Assembly: GCA_009760855.2 (NCBI GenBank)
Contig: WPIO01000136.1
Coordinates: 64,001-75,000, forward strand
DNA: 11,000 nt
Direction of reading: 5' to 3'
From: Cristatella mucedo
Taxonomy: Eukaryota > Bryozoa > Phylactolaemata > Cristatellidae
Below are positions 7,124 to 11,000 of the stretch, piece after piece. Each line of letters begins with the position of its first letter. Positions within the stretch are counted from its first letter, which is position 1. The position numbers were made by a program, and so were the translations under genes. The notes under the pieces were generated by a model. The model made no database searches and was not told where the DNA came from. It saw nothing but the letters and a program-made list of their open reading frames with translations.

Positions 7124-7860
7124 GGACAAAACTACCTTAACGTATACTAGACGTCTTTCAAGTTCTGTCATGCAGTTGGGCTGTTCACTGTTCCTTTTTC
7201 TGCCTGCGGTGCTTGGCGCCAGTTTGGTGAGCATGTGCCATGCAGCAGGCCTGCGTTTGCTGAACTTGCATGGTAACTGCTTGCATTGAGAGTCAAAGGC
7301 ATCATCTAGCTGCAGGGCATTACTCTCTGTTCTTATTGCAGCTACATGTGCAGGACTAATGGTTGTGTTGTAATCGACTGCTTAGGAGTGCTGTGCAGTA
7401 CAGCTGGCTGATGTGACCTGGCTGCTTTGTGTTGCCGTATTTAGAGAGCATGCAGCATACGGATGGACGTCATCCGGTAAACAGATGTCCTGTCATCCGG
7501 TCAGCTGTAGTGACTCGGCCAGGCTGCCTTTTGAGTGGCTCCATAGTCTCCAGCCACTAGCCTACTCCTCATGGCATTTGCTTCTTCCTTGTGAGTCGTC
7601 CTTCATGTGCTCCCACCTGCCGGTAGTGTGCATGCCATCCCCAACCGATGGACATGCTTCCTTTACAGCACGTGAAAAGTGCTTGGACAGAGAAACGTGC
7701 TATTATCATTATATCACAATGCAAATGTGTTATTATCAATAGCAGCCATTCAAAATAACTTGCAGTCACACGGAGCCTAATTTATTATCAGTCTCAGTGT
7801 TGCTCTGCCAACGGCTGCTCTGACTCCTGCTGCTCCCCTCTGTTTCCTCTCATCAGCCAC
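7124..7860. other. Non-coding stretch, no gene seen
   Basis: Unique-looking sequence of mixed composition. Frames of 60-110 codons on both strands lack domains and overlap one another. An ATTATCA word recurs around 7702-7790 (for example CTATTATCATTATATCA and TTTATTATCAG), but this is weak. Confidence 0.5.
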
Positions 7861-8241
7861 ATGCCATCATCAGCACTTCGGCAGCTGATGCTGTGCCTCC
7901 TCCATCTCACGGTCATCGCTTTAGGTCCTTCGCCTGCAACGGCTTCATGCCTCACTGCCCACACTTTGCCACAACCTCGGATCCTGGCTGTTACCTCCCG
8001 CTTCTGTCCCTGCACTTCTGCTCCGGCCTGCGCTGGCCCTCCGTCAAGCAGGGCAGCCTTTAAGTCTAGGTCCTCAGTCGTTCGAGTTGCTCCTGCCTTG
8101 CTATCTGCGATGCTTGCAGCTCATGTGTCCTCTCCATGTGTAACTGCTCCTCTGACTGGTCGTTTAGCACTGCCGTTAACCAGTCTCAACTCCTTGGAAG
8201 ACCGCTCCTTCAGTTACAATGCTCTCAGAGCCAGGATCTAG
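7861..8241 (+). CDS. Weak open reading frame, 126 codons, unknown product
   Basis: This is the least artefact-like frame in the window because it does not cross a simple repeat. It starts at an ATG in weak context (C at -3) and ends in TAG at 8239-8241. The first 28 residues have a hydrophobic stretch (about residues 9-21, Leu, Cys, Val and Ile rich) followed by small residues, which could pass for a signal peptide. The rest is rich in Ala, Ser, Pro, Leu and Thr, with six or more scattered Cys. I recognise no family. No splice sites, neighbouring exons or poly(A) context support it. Chance is the more likely explanation; a lineage-specific small secreted protein is the alternative. Confidence 0.15.
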   Translation: MPSSALRQLMLCLLHLTVIALGPSPATASCLTAHTLPQPRILAVTSRFCPCTSAPACAGPPSSRAAFKSRSSVVRVAPALLSAMLAAHVSSPCVTAPLTGRLALPLTSLNSLEDRSFSYNALRARI

Positions 8242-8307
8242 CTAGCGACTGACATCGCGACATCCTCTGACTTTTTGACATTTTAAAGGAAGCAAAAAAA
8301 ATTAACC

Positions 8308-8326
8308 GAGCTCACGGCCTGAGCTC
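8308..8326. repeat. Short hairpin GAGCTCA / TGAGCTC
   Basis: Seven-base arms at 8308-8314 and 8320-8326 surround a five-base loop CGGCC. An A7 run lies just upstream (8295-8301). The order is wrong for a terminator on the plus strand. Chance is plausible. Confidence 0.35.
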
Positions 8327-9172
8327 TGGTCATGGACATTCTCTTTAATGGGCTCATGCCTGCTTAGGCTGTTAAAGGCCATTACCATTAATCAGTTGTG
8401 GCAGTCCTTTCCAGCCTGTGTGAGGTCCCGAGAAAGAGAAGTTTAAGATTTGTTTATTCTTTGCTTTGACTGCTTCAGGCTTGACTTCCACTTCCCAAAT
8501 GTGATTGCTTGTCAGTGGTTGCAAAAGTTTTCCATTTAGCATCCAGTCGTCTGTCAAATTCAATTGATCGGCATCAGCCTTTCACTCTGACCTCTGACCC
8601 TTTACTATGACCCCGAGCTGTGTGCTGGCATCACCGGTGAATGTAGCCTCTGCTCAGGGTAGTCCGTCTATCATCCTGTTGTAGCCACCAAAAAAATAAG
8701 CCAAAATGAAAGCATGAGGTTTCACCAGCATGTTGCTGCCATGCCGGTTTCAGCATCCCAAATGCTGTACATTTGTTCGTGATCTTAATTAGCTCTCTTC
8801 TTGAGCACCTTGGCATATAAGAAGCAGATCTGAACCAGTTTACAATGACACCGACCTAAGTTTTTGAGCCTTGCATAATCTAGGGGAGTTTAAGAGCTTC
8901 GAAAGAAAAGAGTGTGTGGATAAACACAAAAAACCTTACTTGGAATTAGGTCGTAAGAGGCAAGCATGTAGAACCACAGGCTGACTAGGCAGAATCATTG
9001 CTGGGGCTGCCAGAAATTTTCGACCGCGAAAAAGAGGTGCTTACTATTGTGCCTAGGTGCTGCTAGGAAAGGTCTTGTTGGATGGAACAGTGAGAAGATA
9101 ACAGATTGCTAGCTACTCATCGAAAAATCCTCCAATCTGCAGGATGTAGGTGATCAAAGGGCCTGGCACCAC
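8327..9172. other. CpG-poor non-coding stretch, no gene seen
   Basis: Few CpG, mixed AT content and only short frames (about 60 codons, minus strand) without domains. No RNA gene or repeat could be recognised. Confidence 0.5.
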
Positions 9173-9233
9173 CTAACAGTGATCCCATTTGATGAAGTGG
9201 GGCAGCTGACTCTCAAATGGTCATCACTGTCAG
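9173..9233. repeat. Imperfect 20-bp inverted repeat with 20-base loop
   Basis: The left arm 9173-9192 (CTAACAGTGATCCCATTTGA) pairs with the right arm 9213-9233, whose reverse complement is CTGACAGTGATGACCATTTGA with one base trimmed. There is one substitution near the base and a one-base bulge with mismatch in the middle; otherwise pairing is complete. The size suits a short RNA hairpin or the foldback of a small inverted-repeat element. No AT-rich target duplication was seen on the flanks. Confidence 0.55.
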
Positions 9234-9386
9234 CTTCTAAGAATGGTCTTTGGGAAATTTGAGCTGCTGACTGCACGATCAGTGGAAAGCATCTGAGGTG
9301 TGCAAGCAGGCAAAGCACTTGCACTGGCTGCTAGGAAGCCTGCCTCTGCAGAAGCAGTTAGCAATAGAAGTAAGACAGACAAAGGA

Positions 9387-9447
9387 GTAATAATAATAAT
9401 TTTAAATTTGTATAGCACCCTCAGAGAGCAGAATCTATTTCTAGGCA
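9387..9447 (-). repeat. Dispersed SINE/LINE-type 3' tail, reversed copy B
   Basis: A (TAA)5-like tail (9387-9400) is followed by AAATTTGTATAGCACCCTCAGAGAGC and then CTAGGCACATATGCT. Compared with copy A at 637-705, the words TTTGTATAGCA, CCTCAGAGA and TAGGCAC occur in the same order and at nearly the same spacing. In reverse complement it ends with GGTGCTATACAAAT and then an ATT-repeat tail, as expected for a retroposon inserted on the minus strand. Sequence to the right (9448 onward) no longer matches copy A, so both copies look 5'-truncated. Confidence 0.65.
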
Positions 9448-9916
9448 CATATGCTGTCATCAAGGAAGTTACTACTTGTGGTACCGTGTGCATGTGTGCT
9501 CATTGGCTTACCTGTCCAGACCAGCCATCAGTCTATTTTGTTGGCCTGCAGCCATGTTTACTATGGCTTCACTGAGCAGTCTGAAGTCAGCCCTATTGTG
9601 CAACTGATTTAGCACGATGGCTTCTTGCAGTGCTCTGGATTTGAGCCATTACCAACTTGCTTGTCAGAATGCAAATGCTAATTGCAGCTTTGTGCATCTT
9701 CACCGAAAAGAGGCTGCTATCAGTCTGGCCCACAAGCAGCAAAGCAGCCGATGGACCATAGCTCAGACCAGAGTGAAAGGGCAGTCCCTTGGCCCTGAAC
9801 TGCCAATAGGATTAAAGCCAGTGGTCAAATACCCATGAGCCAAGGTCGCGGCCAGCCGACTTCTTTATGTCCTCATACATAGAAAGACTTGATCCTTGCA
9901 TAGTGAGACAAGACAA
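9448..9916. other. Non-coding stretch, no gene seen
   Basis: Overlapping frames of 70-90 codons on both strands have no recognisable domain. It may include the non-matching body of the minus-strand retroposon ending at 9387, but I have no second copy to align with. Confidence 0.4.
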
Positions 9917-10060
9917 TGACAGTTTGTACTAAGGGTAAGGTGCTTACCTTCAACATTCAAGGTCGTAGGCTTGAACCCTGAAGTATATATAAAGTATCTG
10001 GATAGAGATTAAGTTCTTTTAGCGTGCTATACAAATAAAGGATATATATCAAATCACAAA
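9917..10060 (+). mobile_element. tRNA-like SINE, forward orientation
   Basis: The head resembles a tRNA-derived SINE. An A-box-like stretch (about 9928-9945, CTAAGGGTAAGGTGCTTA) is followed about 40 bases later by a B-box-like GGCTTGAACCC (9968-9978), close to the GGTTCGAANCC consensus of RNA polymerase III internal promoters. A short body follows (9980-10007), then ATTAAGTTCT (10008-10017) and TGCTATACAAATA (10025-10037), the 3' end shared with the reversed fragments at 637 and 9387. AT-rich tail sequence continues beyond. The head is diverged from the consensus, so it is probably inactive. The exact ends and any target-site duplication are not resolved. Confidence 0.5.
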
Positions 10061-10096
10061 TATATAAATAAATATATATAAATAAAAATAAATAAA

Positions 10097-10164
<68 letters not shown>
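10048..10164. repeat. AT-rich tract ending in (TA)29 microsatellite
   Basis: Degenerate AAATA and TATATA words run from 10048, an A7 stretch follows, and perfect AT dinucleotide runs from 10106 to 10164. It directly follows the SINE 3' end, so it probably grew by slippage from the element's tail. The Ile-Tyr string encoded on the minus strand is an artefact. Confidence 0.95.
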
Positions 10165-10165
<1 letters not shown>

Positions 10166-10400
10166 CAACAAATACCGAGCAACAGACTTGGTAAGCATGT
10201 CTACAATTTTTTCCTTTCTGTTGAAGCAGGAATACTGCATCATGGCAATGGATTTATGCATGTATACTTTCTGACGATTCACATTAGGATGAGGTCCAAT
10301 TACTCTGACTAGGCTCACTGTGAGCCCTTGCCCAGACTGCCTATGGTTTACCACATGCATTAAACCAGCTAACTAACAAGTCCAAGCTTGAAAAAGCATA
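10165..10400. other. Unexplained segment between (TA)n and the LINE fragment
   Basis: No domain is recognised. A minus-strand frame (to 10360) includes the words KIVDMLTKSV, which faintly recall the end of copia-type RNase H regions. The similarity is too short to use. The reverse complement abuts the (TA)n tract, which would suit the 3' end of a minus-strand retroposon, but nothing further supports that. Confidence 0.3.
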
Positions 10401-11000
10401 CAATGGGGATACACATGGAACAAATCGTGGCAGACCAGCTGAACTCATATATTGAAACTTCAAACCTTGCTAGTAAGTTCCAGTCTGGCTTTAGAGCTAA
10501 TCACTCCATAGAGTCAGCTTTGCTTAGGGTGTACACAACGACCTACTTAGGAATGCAGACCTAGGTAGAGTGTCTCTGCTTGTTTTGCTCGATCTTTCGG
10601 TAGCTTTTGATACTATCGATCACAAAGTTCTTTCAGAGCGCCTCTCATCTCGCCTGGGCATCACTGGCACTGCTCTGCAGTGGTTCAGGTCCTATCTCAG
10701 TGGCAGACTCCAGAGTATTGACATGAATGGACAGAGAGCATCCGGGGTACCTCTTGACATATGGGGTACCTCTGGGAGCTGGAGCTGGGTGCTTGGTCCG
10801 GTCCTTTTCACGGTTTATACTCTCATACTTGCTGATGTGATTGCCAAGCACAATCTAGGCTTTCACTTCTATGCAGATGACACTCAGTTGTACCTTTGCT
10901 TTAATCCCTCCCAGCCTTCGAGCACCTCGAATTCTCTCAACTCACTTGCCGCATGTATTTATGACATCCGCACGTGGATGGCAGCAAATTATCTAAAACT
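10400..11000 (+). mobile_element. LINE fragment, CR1/L2-like (Jockey superfamily), runs off window
   Basis: Only the reverse-transcriptase part of ORF2 is present. The endonuclease region that should precede it is absent: 10165-10400 shows neither endonuclease nor the early RT blocks. The element therefore is 5'-truncated or rearranged near 10380-10415. Its 3' end lies beyond the window. Family placement rests on the motif style (LLDLSxAFDTIDH, WFxSYLxGRxQ, YADDTQLY, WMxxNxLK), common in CR1/L2 elements of animals. Rex1 or another Jockey-superfamily clade is possible. Confidence 0.85.
10415..11000 (+). pseudogene. Reverse transcriptase of a LINE ORF2, frameshifted fragment
   Basis: The enzyme family copies element RNA into DNA at a nicked target site (target-primed reverse transcription). 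Frame 2 (from 10415) reads RT fingers sequence with VADQLNSYIE and FQSGFRANHS, then reaches TAG at 10562-10564 after losing frame. Frame 1 carries on from 10534 (HNDLLRNADLGRVS) to the window edge without a stop. Motif A is LLDLSVAFDTIDH, with Asp codons at 10591 and 10609; WFRSYLSGR starts at 10681. The catalytic YADD is intact at 10870-10881, followed by TQLY, and WMAANYLK starts at 10975. Two lesions are visible: an apparent 2-base shift near 10531-10534, and a 12-residue segment (10753-10788) between GVP and VLGP where the family normally has about three (QGS). The DNA there contains a GGGGTACCTCT duplication (10744 and 10763). The copy cannot encode a continuous protein. Confidence 0.88.

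Noticed and set aside
10049-10360. Minus-strand frame with KIVDMLTKSV, faintly like the end of a copia-type RNase H region
   Set aside because: The match is under ten residues, other conserved residues are missing, and the frame runs into the (TA)n tract.
10645-10851. Minus-strand 68-codon frame
   Set aside because: It is the antisense shadow of the reverse transcriptase.
1-11000. CRISPR array, bacterial operon, prophage or tRNA/rRNA gene
   Set aside because: No regularly spaced repeats with unique spacers, no ribosome-binding-site-led gene series, no cloverleaf-complete tRNA and no rRNA core sequence were seen.

Overview
This window reads as non-coding nuclear DNA of a eukaryote, most likely a metazoan and probably an invertebrate. 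The evidence is long dinucleotide microsatellites, a decayed non-LTR retrotransposon of the CR1/L2 type at the right end, a tRNA-like SINE with an ATT/TAA-type 3' tail family, CpG scarcity in most of the window against one CpG-rich block, and no dense bacterial-style reading frames. No intact protein-coding gene is recognised. Species cannot be named from the sequence alone.

Layout: 1-2090 is AT-leaning intergenic DNA. It holds a reversed copy of a dispersed 3'-tail repeat (637-705), two diverged copies of an unnamed repeat (968-1041 and 1716-1790) on either side of an (AG)n microsatellite, and a degenerate 12-mer repeat (1880-2018). From about 2090 to 4060 the DNA is GC- and CpG-rich in two sub-blocks. 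This resembles a CpG-island promoter; it contains a 12-bp perfect hairpin with GC/CACCC-box sequence and a 30-base alternating purine-pyrimidine run. From 4209 to 5392 the strands are extremely asymmetric: a 119-base pure homopurine run, then a CA-rich stretch, then a roughly 730-base pyrimidine-rich segment with two long (CT)n arrays.

The middle (5393-9170) is mostly unique non-coding sequence with small tandem repeats (5511, 5695), a CA-rich degenerate region with a 45-base Z-DNA-type run (6759-6803), clustered palindromes (7083-7123) and one weak open reading frame (7861-8241).

The right end is a cluster of mobile-element debris. It has an imperfect 20-bp foldback (9173-9233), a second reversed copy of the dispersed tail (9387-9447), and a forward SINE (about 9917-10060) whose tail runs into an AT-rich tract and a (TA)29 microsatellite. 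It ends with a 5'-truncated, frameshifted LINE reverse transcriptase running off the window (10415-11000). The best-supported observation is that the SINE and the two reversed fragments share one 3' end, with core ATTAAGTTCT followed by TGCTATACAAAT.
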